Shown: piece after piece, positions 53,551-64,000 of the stretch | Layout of the letters: every line of letters starts with the position of its first letter | Numbering within the stretch: position 1 is the stretch's first letter | NCBI GenBank assembly: GCA_946894095.1 | Contig: OX335665.1 | Coordinates: 4,412,001-4,476,000 of the forward strand | Source of the DNA: Incurvaria masculella | Lineage: Eukaryota > Arthropoda > Insecta > Lepidoptera > Incurvariidae | Length of the DNA: 64,000 nucleotides | Reading direction: 5' to 3' | The notes under the pieces: generated by a model | Database searches by the model: none | What the model was told of the DNA's origin: nothing | The model's input: the letters and a program-made list of their open reading frames with translations, nothing else | Position numbers and translations under genes: made by a program

Positions 53551-54468
53551 GCTAAAGTCGAGACCAAAATTAGGCGAACTAGTTTGACAGCTCAATATGT
53601 ACGAATGTTGCCATAAATTGGCTAGTGATGTGTTATCGGTGGAAGTGTTATCGCGCGGGTCAGACGCCACACGGTTGAGACACGCGCGGTTCGGTCTCCA
53701 TTCTACTCTTAACCTGGCGGTCAGTTAAATATATTTAGTTTGTTGTCCCATCGCATAAAATTTATATAGGACGTGCATATTAATTTTGTAATCAAATTAA
53801 ATCCAATCATAACTTGATTTGCACACATAATTATCCGTACGGAATACTATATTGAGTGAGTTGGATGTAAAATAACTATACAAATCTGCTCCTACACGTT
53901 CCCAAATGTAGGACTTAATCATTTACGTACACTTTTAAAAAATATGAATGATTACTATGACCAAGGAAAAAAACCGCCATTTGGTTAATTTACTGAGATT
54001 TGAATAGCGAGAACAGAATGAATTCCAGCGTGTTTGAAATAATTTTGACATTTGTGATTCGAAGAATGACCTTTGGCAGTATGGAACAACTGCAAATTAT
54101 TCCTGTGCTTGGCCTGCTGGAAAGTAATTCTTAAGCTTATATAATTACGGTTATGTTATTTGTTGGTGTATTTAAGCCTTAGCTCGCAGAGTGTGCCACC
54201 TTAACGGTGTCAATTTTATGGCAACACTGTCGTATATGGTAACACCATTTCGTTTACAAATTAAAACGTGTATCCGCTCAAGTCCGTTTTTTGGGCATTC
54301 AGCTTCTACTCTTCAGACTGCTTGGATGTGTTTTCGTGCCTGGTTCAATAATTTTGTTTTGATTTACGTTTTTGTTTTCTTAGTGTTGTTAACCGACTTC
54401 AAAAAAGGAGGAGGTTATTTACGTTATCGTTATCGTTGTTAAGTTTACTTTTTTGTTAAAAACTCGTT

Positions 54469-54879
54469 ATGGATTCCCAACCACCTCAGCCATCAACCTC
54501 TGCCTGTGTGTCGCCTCCAAAAAAAAGAAAATGCCGAGCTTTAAGTGACACCGAAAAAGTCATGGTATCCAACGTTTACAAGCATGTGTTTCAGGTTAAG
54601 TTTGAAGAGGAAAAACGTGAACAAGATTTGCCCGGTGTTGAAAAGATTAGGGTTAGCAAAAATGAATGTGTGCTCAAAACATCAGAAATTCTCGGTGTAT
54701 CGAGGACCTCTATATATAAGGTACTAAAAGAATGTAAAGAAAATGAAAGTTTGAGTTCTCCTAATAAGCCCGGGCCAAAAAGGAATTTCCAGGACAAAAA
54801 TGATGAGTTCACATTCTCAGCGATACGATGCAAAGTTCATGCTTTCTATCACAAAAATGAAGCACCGACTGTGGCAAAG
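54469..54879 (+). CDS. Sailor-type transposase, exon 1 (DNA-binding part)
   Basis: 137 codons from the ATG at 54469 to a donor (GCAAAG|gtacct), phase 0. It starts MDSQPPQPSTSACVSPPKKR; PPKKRKC is a likely nuclear localisation signal. KTSEILGVSRTSIYKVLKEC (about residues 74-93) is a helix-turn-helix of the kind that binds transposon ends. A Pro/Lys-rich linker (NKPGPKRNFQDK) and a helical stretch follow. The frame reads past the donor into a stop in the intron, which supports splicing. Confidence 0.85.
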
Positions 54880-54981
54880 GTACCTAAAATTTATATACAA
54901 TTTGTAAAGATTTTTTATTAATGATTGCATCTTTTGCTTATTATCACAAAATATAGTCAACTAAATTTAATTTTTTTTTAG

Positions 54982-55210
54982 GTTCTTCAAGCTGTGAATG
55001 AGGACGATGAGTTACCAAACTTCTCTCTGACTACGATGAAAAGAATTCTCAAGTATTTAAATTTCAAATACATCACCCGAACGCGTCGCAGCATGCTTAT
55101 TGACAGGCAGGATATTATTTCTTGGCGAAGGAATTATTTACTACGAATTAAAGATCTGAGAAGAAAAGGCGTACCTATTTACTATCAGGACGAATCATGG
55201 GTCAATGAAG
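54982..55210 (+). CDS. Sailor-type transposase, exon 2 (start of catalytic domain)
   Basis: 229 bp between a poly-T acceptor (ttttag|GTT) and a donor (GAAG|gtaatt). It enters in phase 0 and leaves in phase 1. It encodes VLQAVNEDDELPNFSLTTMK, RILKYLNFKYITRTRRSML, and the first catalytic aspartate in IYYQDESWVNE. The region between the HTH and DESW fits IS630/Tc1-type transposases. Confidence 0.85.
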
Positions 55211-55621
55211 GTAATTGTTATTGTATTTTAACTAACCGAGATATTTGTACCACGTGGTATTTTTCTTCGAAAAAATACCTCGTGGTAAGATACTAATATG
55301 GTTTTGTTTTGATCTCGAATGGGTCTTTTTTTTTCAATTTTATTATAGAACAACCTATAAAATAAAAGTAGTGCTTTGACTACCTGAGTTCTCACCCTGC
55401 CTTTTTAACGTAGCAGAAAATGTTTAAAGGTGCATGGATTCCTCAATGAGGTTTTTGTGTTTATAGAGTAGGACATAACAGAGCCAACACAGCTACCCGC
55501 AACGTGGTGCCAGTTGCGTCCACTTGCAATTTTTTGCAATCAAGCCACGCTACAGTATTGAATACCGAAGTTTCTAATTTCTAGTGTTACAAAAAAACTA
55601 ATTCCTGAATGATGTTTTCAG

Positions 55622-56419
55622 GACATACACTTAAAAAGGCGTGGGTGGACATGAACGTGCAGACACCGCGTCAAGCGTTTTTGGAAGGTCTATCCACGGG
55701 CCTTAAAGCACCAACCGGAAAAGGACGCCGTTTGATCATATCCCACATCGGCAACGAAGACGGCTTCGTAAATGATGGTTTTGTTGATGTTCACGTCCAA
55801 GACGGGGAAGGAAGATTACCATCAAGAGATGAACAGTGATTGCTTTGAGGAATGGTTCGGGAGCATACTACCTAAATTGAAACCGAATGCTGTTGTGGTG
55901 ATAGATAATGCCCCGTACCATTCCCGAAAAATCGATTCCTTCCCCAACATGGGCTGGACGAAAACCAAAATTGTTGAGTGGATGGGAAAACAAGGCCTTG
56001 AATTTCCAATAAGTGCCACAAAAAGTGACTTAATTGATATTGCCAAGCCAAAGAAACATCATTTCAACAAATATGTTGTTGATGAAATGGCACGAGAACA
56101 CGGTGTCACTATTTTGCGATTACCTCCTTACCACTGCGAGCTGAACCCGATTGAGCTCGTATGGGCGCAGGTGAAGGGGCACGTCGCGAGAAATAATAAA
56201 ACTTACAAGTTGGAGGATGTGAAGCAACTTTTTCTCGAAGGATTAAATATGGTCACAAAAGAAAAGTGGACAAACTGTGTTCACCATATAGTGAAGACGG
56301 AAAACAAAATGATGGATTTGGACCATTTAATAGATTCGGTATCTGACAGTTTCATTATTAATGTAAGTGACGATGGAGACGATGATGACGAAATTACTGA
56401 ATGCGATGATTCTGACTGA
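55622..56419 (+). pseudogene. Sailor-type transposase, exon 3 (catalytic core), one frameshift
   Basis: From an acceptor (ttttcag|GA) at 55622, the frame reads GHTLKKAWVDMNVQTPRQAF and GRRLIISHIGNEDGFVNDG, then is thrown out by one extra T in the run 55779-55782 and stops at 55839. The correct sense continues in the next frame: LLMFTSKTGKEDYHQEMNSD, VVVIDNAPYHS (second Asp), LPPYHCELNPIELVWAQVKG (Glu) and an acidic tail (DDGDDDDEITECDDSD) to the stop at 56417-56419. The spacing between the Asp in IDNAPYH and the Glu in NPIE is 82 residues. All three catalytic residues are present. Apart from the single-base insertion, the gene looks whole. Confidence 0.85.
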
Positions 56420-57660
56420 ATTATAAATACCAAGTAGTTAGTGATTGTTTGAATAAGTTTCAATGTATGTTTAATGTCAACACCTTTAAACTGCCCATTG
56501 TGTTCTTAAATTTATTTTACGTAACAATTTGTTATTAGCTTCAGCTTAGCGTTGTTCTAATGTTTTGGTAATCATAATAATTAAGGATAGCAAGTTTATT
56601 GTATTCTTTTTGCCTTTTTAATTTATATACCCGATATAGGTTGTTAAGTTGACGCTTTCTTTTACACCAGAGTGTACTTGTAATACTATACTATATACGT
56701 TATCTAATTAGCAACCATGATAGTTACGTAATTTCTATTTTCATTCATTTACACGGAAAGTTGCTGTTTCTATGAATCTATGTATCGCTCTTAAACTGTT
56801 ATACCAAAAAAATTGTTTGGCAGTAGCATTTAGATAAAAGTGTCTTGTAAATGTGTTTTAAAAGATAGCCACGTATTTTGTAAAGGTAAATAAATTATCT
56901 GAATTTTTATCTCAGTTTTATTTGATATTCTCATTTTGAGTAAAATTCAACAAGCCAAAAGCAGTAAATAAACAAATACAGAAAAACATTACCGATAGTT
57001 TACTAATAATTTAACCAAAAACTTTTTTTTATTTAAGGTTCTATAGCGTAGTTGCACCCTCGGCCGCTACAAGTGAGTAAGCCGAAAAATAAAAGTCAGC
57101 GTTACCTAAACGGGGCGACGAAATTCCCAGAAAATTGCTAAGAAGCTTAGATTCGGTCTAGCGTCTCCCTACTCCACAAGTTTATTTTTCCTGTTTTGAC
57201 TTCAATGTTTATTAAAGAAAAATATATATAAATACATGTCACGTAGGTTAACAATACTGGAACATAAATTAAAGAGTATTTTTAAAATCAAGTAAATATA
57301 AAAAAGCAGCTAAAAATTTCAATTTAATAGTGCAGAGTATTACACAAGATATAAACTAATAATTTATTTTACGACTAGCTTTCTTGAAACATTTAATATG
57401 CTAATACCTATTTTTAAGTAAAGAAAGAATAGAATAAAATGTTGTTTCAATACATTATTAAGCAGGACTCACAAATTCTAAGAATATAAATATTTTAGTG
57501 GCGGTTTCTTTTGCCAAATTAAATTATCTGCTTAAATTATCTGCCACAGTTAAATGTCGATGTTAAATATCGACATTTCCCCGTCACTATTAAAATTCTT
57601 CCACAGCTGGCCACACTCTATCTGTCAAACTAGTTCGCCTAATTTTGGTCTCGACTTTAG

Positions 57661-57927
57661 ATCCCATATCTCCTTTCTTTTATCTATTAGCCAACACATC
57701 CAACTCCCTAAGAAATCTGGTGCGTTGGCCATGACAGGATATTCATTATATTTAATGACTGCTTTCGATATGATATAAAACGAGGACTAGTTTAATTGTA
57801 CATAGGGTGAACCTGAGAACTCCTGTTAAATGAAAATGTCGAGTAGGACAGGTAAAAAATTGTCACAATTTGTTGGTGGCTTATATCGACTGCTAAACCA
57901 ATAGTACGAGAGCGGACCGTCGTCAAC
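57661..57927. other. sequence between the Sailor element and a tandem repeat
   Basis: No gene. The first 20 bp resume repeat X; the rest is unrecognised. Confidence 0.4.
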
Positions 57928-58330
57928 CCTACGTCATCGAGTAACACCATGGGACCCATTTGTGCTTGTGCAGATTAGAATAGGCTTCCTAAAAATACTA
58001 GGTTGCCTGACCCAAACCTGGAACGTTTTGTGCAGTAGGTAATATTAAATCACTTTTTTGGTAGAATTTAACGTCATCGAGTAACAACATGAGACCTAGC
58101 ACAATCGGTAAAGGTCATCAAGAAAAGCTTAAAAAAAGTAGGTTGGCTCGTCCTACCCTGGCACGTTCTGAGGTTGGCCGGTTTTAAAATGTCGAAAAAT
58201 AAAAAAAATAACGTCATCGAGTAACAAGATGACACTACCACCATTCGATAGTCCTATGAACATGCTTCATAAAAAAATTAGGTTGCCTGCCCTGAGCCTG
58301 GCACGTTTCTTTCGCGGCCATGTTGAACGT
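57928..58330. repeat. three tandem units of about 130-140 bp
   Basis: Units start at about 57928, 58067 and 58208 with ACGTCATCGAGTAACA. All contain TAGGTTG(C/G)C and a later TGGCACGTT or TGGAACGTT. Divergence between units is high. Confidence 0.75.
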
Positions 58331-58671
58331 CGGATGCGCCGAGTTCCTCTATTCAATCAATTGTTAAAATAATATAATATAACAGTTTTGTGGTATGTCT
58401 ATCTATAAACAGTGATGTTTTTATTGATCAGAACTCACCTTGAATAGATAAATAAAACCAAAATGAAATATTTGTGATATATATTGATTGATTGGGTGCA
58501 ATGATTTCAGTACATTGCCGTATCTAATTATTAACTAAGTTTAATTCAAGTAAATAACCAAGAATATTTAACCTAAAGTCATGTTAATTAAAGAATAGTA
58601 ACTGTGTGATACTTGCGTGGCGATTTATTTTATTATGACTATTAAAAATCTTCATTACATTAGGTTTATAT

Positions 58672-60490
58672 TAATAATAATAATAATAATAATATGCTTT
58701 ATTGCTTCCATACACATAGGTACATGCAAGGGAGGACTTATTGCCTAAAGTCAATATCTTCCAATCAACCAGATTATGGGACATAAATATTCAGGTAGCA
58801 ACAAAAGAAAAGTAACCTAAGATAGTTTCTTGTGCACTATTTATACTCTAAATTAGTTATATGTAGAAAAAAATATATATCTGCAGACAAATGTCCGCTA
58901 AAGAAAAGAAAAAAAAAAGTTACATAAACTTAAAAATATAAAATAAAAAAAATATATATATACAATAGTTAAATACAATGGTAAAATATAAAATACATAC
59001 ATTAAATAAAGTGAAACATGATAATAAAACTGAAATGTGACAAAAGTAGAACATACTCATTTTGCGAGGAAGTATGATTTTACACGTTTTTTGAAAATAT
59101 CAAGAGAAGCTGAGCTCCTGATGTCAAGTGGCAATTGATTCCAAAGTCGTGCTGAATTTACTGTAAATGAATCCGTAAAACAAGTGGTATTGTGTGACGG
59201 TATCAGTAGAAGAAGGTTGTCGATTGACCTGAGTGGTAAACCATGGGAGGACAAGAAATTGAATTTATCTCTAAGGTATGTGGGAGCACGTGGGTTGTTG
59301 AGGACTGTGTATAAAAGAGAAAGGACATGCAATTGTCTTCGACGTCGAATATTTAGCCACTGAAGCTGATCACGGTATGCCGAAATGTGGTCATATTTGC
59401 GGAGTCCGTAAATAAATCTTATGCTATAGTTGAGAAGGCGATCAAGCTTATTCAGTAAGTCCTCATTTAGATCTAAGTTGCACACATCACCATAGTCAAG
59501 GATGGGGAGAACCAGGGTCTGCACAAGGGTAATTTATGTCTCTGTAGGAATGAACCGGTTCAGTCGTTTTAGATTGTGCATAGCACCATATATTTTTCGG
59601 CATACACCGCTGATATGATCAGTCCAAGTCAGTGATTCATCTATGATTATACCCAAGTTTTTAACAGTCCTACTGTAAGGGATGACAACACCATTAAAAC
59701 TGACTGCAGGCAATTCGTCTTTGTTGACCTTGGAAAGTAACCTGTTGCTTCCTACAATTATCAACTGAGATTTCTTGGGATTGACTATGAGACCAAATCT
59801 CTCAGACCAATCTTTTATGCGAGACAAGTCGACATTGACGAGGTCAATTGTGGAGAGAATGTTAGTTATGGAGAAATGGCGGTAGAGTTGCAGGTCATCG
59901 GCGTACATATGAAAGAGACATGCTATTTTACTAGTGAGTGTATTTATAAAAAACAGAAAAAAGAAGAGGAGAAAGTACGCCACCCTGCGGAACGCCAGCA
60001 AGAAGTTCACTCCAATCAGACAGAGCATCATGCAGACGAACTCTTTGCTGGCGACCTCTAAGATAAGATGTGAACCAATCCAGTACCTGCTGTGAAACAT
60101 GAAGAGATTCAAGGACTGCCAGTAGAATGTCAAAGTCAACCGTATTGAATGCATTACTAAAGTCAAGTAGCGTTATTATGGTGAGCTGCCGGTTATCTAC
60201 AGCTTGGCGGATGTCTTCGGTGACTTTGACAAGAGCTGTCGTAGTGCTATGGCATGGGCGAAATCCAGATTGATAGGGGTTTAATAAGGAATTGACGCAA
60301 AGGTATTTGTTGAATTGAAAGTGCACTACCCGTTCCAGTACTTTCGATAGAAACGGAAGTATAGAAATGGGACGAAAATTAGAAGGGGTAAGAGGATTAT
60401 TTATTTTTGGCAGAGGTATGACAAATGCATTTTTCCACGAGCTTGGAAAACACCCCGATACTAGAGAGCTGTTAATGATATGAGTAATTA
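58672..60490 (-). pseudogene. CR1/Jockey-like LINE, 3' part (reverse transcriptase)
   Basis: Minus-strand ORF2 remnant. In order: THIINSSLVSGCFPSSWKNA, NFRPISILPFLSKVLERVVH, NPYQSGFRPCHSTTTALVKV, LLDFSNAFNTVDFDILL, AGVPQGGVLSPLLFSVF, then the catalytic box MYADDLQLY (59890-59920) and the C-terminal part ending LWNQLPLDIRSSASLDIFK. A frameshift separates 59931-60536 from 59534-60166, and a stop lies near 59530. The YADD box is intact. The 3' end carries AATAAAG and an (ATT)n tail (58672-58695). The part upstream of THIINSS continues at 61772 beyond mariner copy 4. Confidence 0.88.
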
Positions 60491-61771
60491 TATTGGTTGG
60501 GGAAAAAGTTTCTTCGCATTTTTTAAGAAAATTCAAAACATTTTTTAATATGGTTTATTTACATTTAACTAAAGTATGTAGGTACCATTTTGTTCGATAA
60601 CTTTTTGCCATCTTGTAGGTAGGGACATGATCCCATTGCTATAAAAATATTGGGACTTCTGATCAATATACCGCGACAAGTGGTTTTGGCAGTCCTCTCG
60701 TGATGTTAACCTGACACTGCCTAAAGAATTCTGAAGAGACCTAAACAGGTGGAAATCTGAAGGTGCAAGGTCAGGACTATACGGCGGATGCATTAACACC
60801 TCCCAGCCAAACTCTCTTAGTTTTTGCTGAGTGGCTAAAGATGTGTTACGTTATCATGATGAAAAACCACACCCCTTCTGTTGATTAATTCCGGCCGCTT
60901 TCTCTCAACTTTTTGCTTTAATCTCATCAGTTGTTCGCAGTAGAGTTCAGAATCGATGGTCCTGCCTGGTGGTAACAGCTCATAATGAATAATGCCCTTC
61001 CAATCCCACCACACACACAGCATCACCTTTTTGCGAGTTAACCCGGGTTTCGCCACAGTCTGTGAAGCTTGACCGGCCTTTGACCACGACCTTTTTCGCA
61101 CGTTCTTGTCGTACGTGATCCACTTTTCATCACCAGTTATCAGCTTCTTCAAAAATGGTTCGGTTTCATTACGTCGTAATAAAGAATCACAAATGAGTAC
61201 ACGGTTCATTAGGTTTCTTTCAGTGAGCTCGTGAGGTACCCAAATATCGAGCTTTTTTGTGTACCCAGTTTTTTCCAAATGCGCCAAAACTGTTTTGTGG
61301 TCAATTCCTAGTTCTTCAGCTACGTCGTAACTACTGATATGCCGATCTTGCTCCACTTTTTCAAAAATGGCATCCATTTTATCCGTAATAGGGCGACCAG
61401 AGCGACTTGCATCTTTGACATCAAAATTTCCGGATTGAAAACGCTTAAACCAAATTTGTGCTACTCTCACAGACACTGCACTAGGTCCATAAACATCGCA
61501 AATTTTTTTCGCGGCTTGCGTTGCATTTTTACCTTTTTTGTAGTAAAATTTTAAAATGTATCGAATTTCTTCATTAGATTCACTCATTTTGACAGTACGA
61601 AAAACAAATGAGAATCACACATTTTCCTAATTTGAATTTGGAATTATGTTCTTTAAAATTTAAACTTTCAATGATACCAAAACCAGCCAGATACAAATAG
61701 TATAGCCAAAGAGATTTTATTACAAGTTCATTCATACTATAATGCGAAAAGACTTTTTCCCCGACCTATTA
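60491..61771 (-). mobile_element. mariner element, copy 4, inside the CR1-like LINE
   Basis: Both inverted ends are present. TA-rich junctions (TAATTATA, TTATGTAA) join the two parts of the LINE. Confidence 0.94.
60569..61587 (-). pseudogene. mariner transposase, copy 4 (frameshifted)
   Basis: Same start as copy 2 (MSESNEEIRY at 61587). It reads through TGDEKW to FHHDN, then a net 7-bp loss at about 60846 (the stretch before GTTATCATGATG) shifts the frame and ends it at 60835. The C-terminal frame resumes at 60799-60569 with APSDFHLF. It keeps the first Asp that copy 2 lost. Small missense differences (KDASRSGRP, HLEKTG, TRKKV) distinguish it. Confidence 0.92.
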
Positions 61772-61965
61772 TGTAATATCTCTTCTAATATTGGGTTAAG
61801 TAGGTCTCTGCTCAGATCGTCACAACCAACTGCCTTGCTTTTGATCGAGAGGACAATCTTTTTTATTTCACAGCAAGTAACTATGGAGAAAACAAAGGGT
61901 TGAGAAGTGCGGGAATGACTGTGTGCCAGCTCATGGATTGTCATGGTTTAATTTTAATTTTCAAT
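61772..61965 (-). pseudogene. CR1-like LINE, segment upstream of mariner copy 4
   Basis: The minus strand reads IKKIVLSIKSKAVGCDDLSR, DLLNPILEEILH, the typical lead-in to the RT domain. It joins THIINSS on the other side of the mariner. The LINE is 5'-truncated near 61965. Confidence 0.85.
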
Positions 61966-62002
61966 TTTAATTCAATCTGATTTAAAATTACGTAATGACG
62001 AG

Positions 62003-62075
62003 GTCCGTGGCAGAACGTAAAGTGTGCGCCTCTAATGCCGTAGGCATGGGCTGACTGGGGTTGCGATTCCCCACG
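62003..62075 (+). repeat. tRNA-like fragment (SINE or tRNA pseudogene)
   Basis: TCCGTGGCAGAACG resembles an A box and GGTTGCGATTCCC a B box, about 45 bp apart. The stems do not fold well, so it is not a functional tRNA. Confidence 0.35.
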
Positions 62076-62094
62076 TTGAAGGATCTATAGGGTA

Positions 62095-63811
62095 GATATT
62101 CCGAGCAGATATTCGCCGAGAGAACATGAAGTTGGTTGAAAGCGTTATAGAGGAAAATCGGCAGTAAAGTGTTTGCCCGTGCCTTCTCTACCGGCGCTAA
62201 CCAAATTTAAAAACTCGAGCGAGCTGATGGTGTTGTCACTGCAAGAAAGCCGGATATACTTGATGCGGTGGAAAAAAAATCAAGCTTCGAGCCCAAGCAA
62301 ACCAGTCGACTCTGATAGGCGTGCGCAGCTCACTAGATACTACACCGAGGATCTGCCGGAGATTAGTGTCTATGAGATAAAGGCTGTTTTGAAAGTACTC
62401 AAAAAACACAAGACTCCAGATGAGGACGGGATAACGATGGAACTGCTAAAGGCTGGTGGGAGAGCCATCTTGAAGGAACTGCAAACACTGTTCAATGCAG
62501 TTCTCGAAAATGGTGTCGTTCCGGCTGCATGGCGAAATAGTGTCGTTGTCCTGTTAGGGTATAGGGCGAAGTTGAAGAATAATCGACCTATGTCACTTCT
62601 AAACCACGTGTACAAGGAGTGCACGTTTTCACGAGTCATCACGAGTTGGCTAATACAGAGGCTGGATCAGTACCAGCCTCGTGAGCAAGCTGGGTTCAGG
62701 AAAGGATACGGTACAATGGATCACATATTTACTGTGAGACAAGTGGTGCAGAAGTGCGAGGAGTACAACAAGCTGCTCTTTATAGCCTTCGTAGACTACG
62801 AGAAGGAGTTCAACTCAGTTGAAAAATGGGCCGTCGAAAACTCCCTCCTGAGGTGCAGAGTCGACCACCGCTACATCGAGCTACTCCGAAATATGTATCG
62901 GTCCGCGACGATGACTGTGAGGCTCCATGAAAATACCCAAAACATCCCTCTTGGCAAAGGCCTTAGGCAGGGGGATGTGATCTCACCCAAGCTCTTCACA
63001 AACGCATCGGAAGATGTGTTCAAGACGCTTGAATGGGACAACATGGGTATATCAACGTTAATGGAGATTTCCTCAGTCATCTTCGCTTCGCCGATGACAT
63101 TGTTCTTCTGTCAAATTCCCGAGTTCAGTTTCAAACCATGCTGGATGACCTTTATAAAGCATCGATAAAGGTAGGTCTGAAAATGAACCGGGATAAAACT
63201 GAGGTCATGGCGACTGAGGGTATGACGGGAGGACAAATCGTTATCGACGGAGAAGTGATCGAACAGTTGAAGAGTACGTATATCTCGGTCAAATCCTGCG
63301 GCTTGGCAGACAATGACTGTCTATAGAGGTTGAGCGCCGGATTCAACTGCCTTTGGAAAGCTTAAATTCGCTCTGAGGGTCTGGACCCGAATATATGACC
63401 TGCACGTCCTCCCGGTTATGACGTACGGGTGTGAAACGTGGACTCTGACGGTCCAAAGGTTGAAAGTTGCCCAGCGAGCAATGGAGCGAGCCATGCTGAT
63501 AATATCGCTACGGGATATGGTACGTAAAGAGGCAATCCGCCGACGTACCAAAGTAGTTGATATTGTACATCGGGTGGCTAAGCTCAAATGGCAGTGGGCT
63601 GGTCACGTCAGCCGAAGAGACGACGACCGTTGGAGTAACCGTGTCCTACACTGGCGACCGTGGACAGGCAAACGAAGTGTGGGAAGACCACCCGCCAGGA
63701 GGGAAGACGACATCAAGTGCGTCGTTGGAAAGCAGTGGTTCCGTACCGCTGAGAGCCGGGAGAACTGGAGTAGGATTGGAGAGGCGTATGTCCAGCATTG
63801 GACGCAAACAC
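62095..63811 (+). pseudogene. RTE-type LINE, 5'-truncated
   Basis: Plus-strand ORF2 remnant. From about 62125 (MKLVESVIEENR), then YEIKAVLKVLKKHKTPDEDG, EQAGFRKGYGTMDHIFTVRQ, LFIAFVDYEKEFNSVEKWAV, LGKGLRQGDVISPKLFT. After a shift near 63050 come LSHLRFADDIVLLSNS (catalytic FADD intact), VLPVMTYGCETWTLTVQRLK, and the C-terminus RWSNRVLHWRPWTGKRSVGR to EAYVQHWTQT. It has at least three frameshifts or stops. The apurinic endonuclease domain is missing. The same C-terminus occurs at 19690-19960. Confidence 0.9.
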
Positions 63812-64000
63812 GTAATAAAATTGTACCCATTTTCTCGAAGCACCCTGTCCACAGTCTCCATTTCGGTGACGATATGGTCCTTGGGACACAACCGCTGTGC
63901 TCTGAGTCTCAATGCTCTTGCGACCGATTCCAAATGCACCGGAGCATGGTGCGAAGTAGCTTGAAGATAACGATTTGTGTGTGTCGGCTTGCGGTACACT
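63812..64000 (-). pseudogene. Penelope-like element fragment at the window edge
   Basis: The minus strand reads VYRKPTHTNRYLQATSHHAP, then HLESVARALRLRAQRLC and VLRENGYNFIT. The YRKPTHTxRYL string and the following H.xSV...L..RA pattern are those of Penelope-type retroelements just after the RT core. It is open to 64000 and stops at the RTE end on the left. Confidence 0.75.

Larger units (their letters stand above)
53555..57657 (+). mobile_element. complete Tc1/mariner-type element, DD82E (Sailor type)
   Basis: The first 36 bp (AAGTCGAGACCAAAATTAGG, CGAACTAGTTTGACAG) are repeated perfectly inverted at the right end. TA lies at 53553-53554 and 57658-57659. Total 4103 bp. It carries one transposase gene with two introns (54469-56419). 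The inverted ends are uneroded, so insertion looks recent. The residue count between the second Asp and the Glu is 82, the spacing I know for the Sailor group; that name is from memory. Confidence 0.9.

Noticed and set aside
55609..55839. A separate 76-codon gene next to the transposase
   Set aside because: It is exon 3 of the Sailor transposase before the frameshift; the following frame continues the same protein.
62003..62075. A functional tRNA gene
   Set aside because: A- and B-box-like strings exist but the cloverleaf stems do not pair.
52840..64000. The basic-region exon of daughterless within the window
   Set aside because: I looked for a minus-strand RRQANNARE-type exon with a phase-2 donor and saw none; it must lie beyond 64000.

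Overview
This is eukaryotic DNA, almost certainly from a moth or butterfly. Two developmental transcription-factor genes supply the only host exons I can support. The rest is AT-rich sequence packed with insect mobile elements: irritans-type mariners, RTE, CR1/Jockey-like and endonuclease-type LINEs, a Helitron, many palindromic miniature elements, and a short repeat ending in GTCCGTCC runs and an ACTCGCACTTGGCCGG end that is common in Lepidoptera. I see no prokaryotic operon, rRNA operon or CRISPR array.

Host genes. Both lie on the minus strand. At the left edge are the first two coding exons of an Mnx/HB9-type (extra-extra) homeobox gene (exon 1 at 1411-2251, exon 2 at 568-789). Its homeodomain exon must lie left of base 1. 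At the right are the last three coding exons of daughterless, the class I bHLH E-protein: 52679-52824 (helix-loop-helix), 51831-51997 and 49545-49595 (stop). Its basic-region exon and all upstream exons lie beyond 64000. Everything from about 52.8 kb to 64 kb is therefore probably intron of daughterless. The roughly 47 kb between the two genes is intergenic and full of transposons.

Transposon layout. About fifteen copies of a SINE superfamily run through the window. They share one body and tail but carry two different heads: a tRNA-like head (1-317, 30150-30350, 51507-51816) or a head with the 5S rRNA internal promoter (17391-17778, 23437-23812, 25262-25655, 51170-51498). Four mariner copies (8982, 19991, 27286, 60491) are nearly identical but each is broken differently. 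A stack at 15.0-19.5 kb holds a LINE with a restriction-like endonuclease, interrupted by a CR1-like LINE end, an oppositely oriented end of its own family, a 5S-SINE and a palindromic element. At 30.7-33.2 kb a young LTR element with identical LTRs sits inside an older inverted copy of itself. A non-autonomous Helitron with clear ends occupies 35788-37051. A 330-bp palindromic element (called family A here) occurs about nine times.

The right side holds a complete 4.1-kb Tc1/mariner-like element with 36-bp perfect inverted ends, TA duplications, a three-exon transposase and DD82E spacing (Sailor type) at 53555-57657. After it come a CR1-like LINE split by mariner copy 4, an RTE LINE, and the edge of a Penelope-like element.
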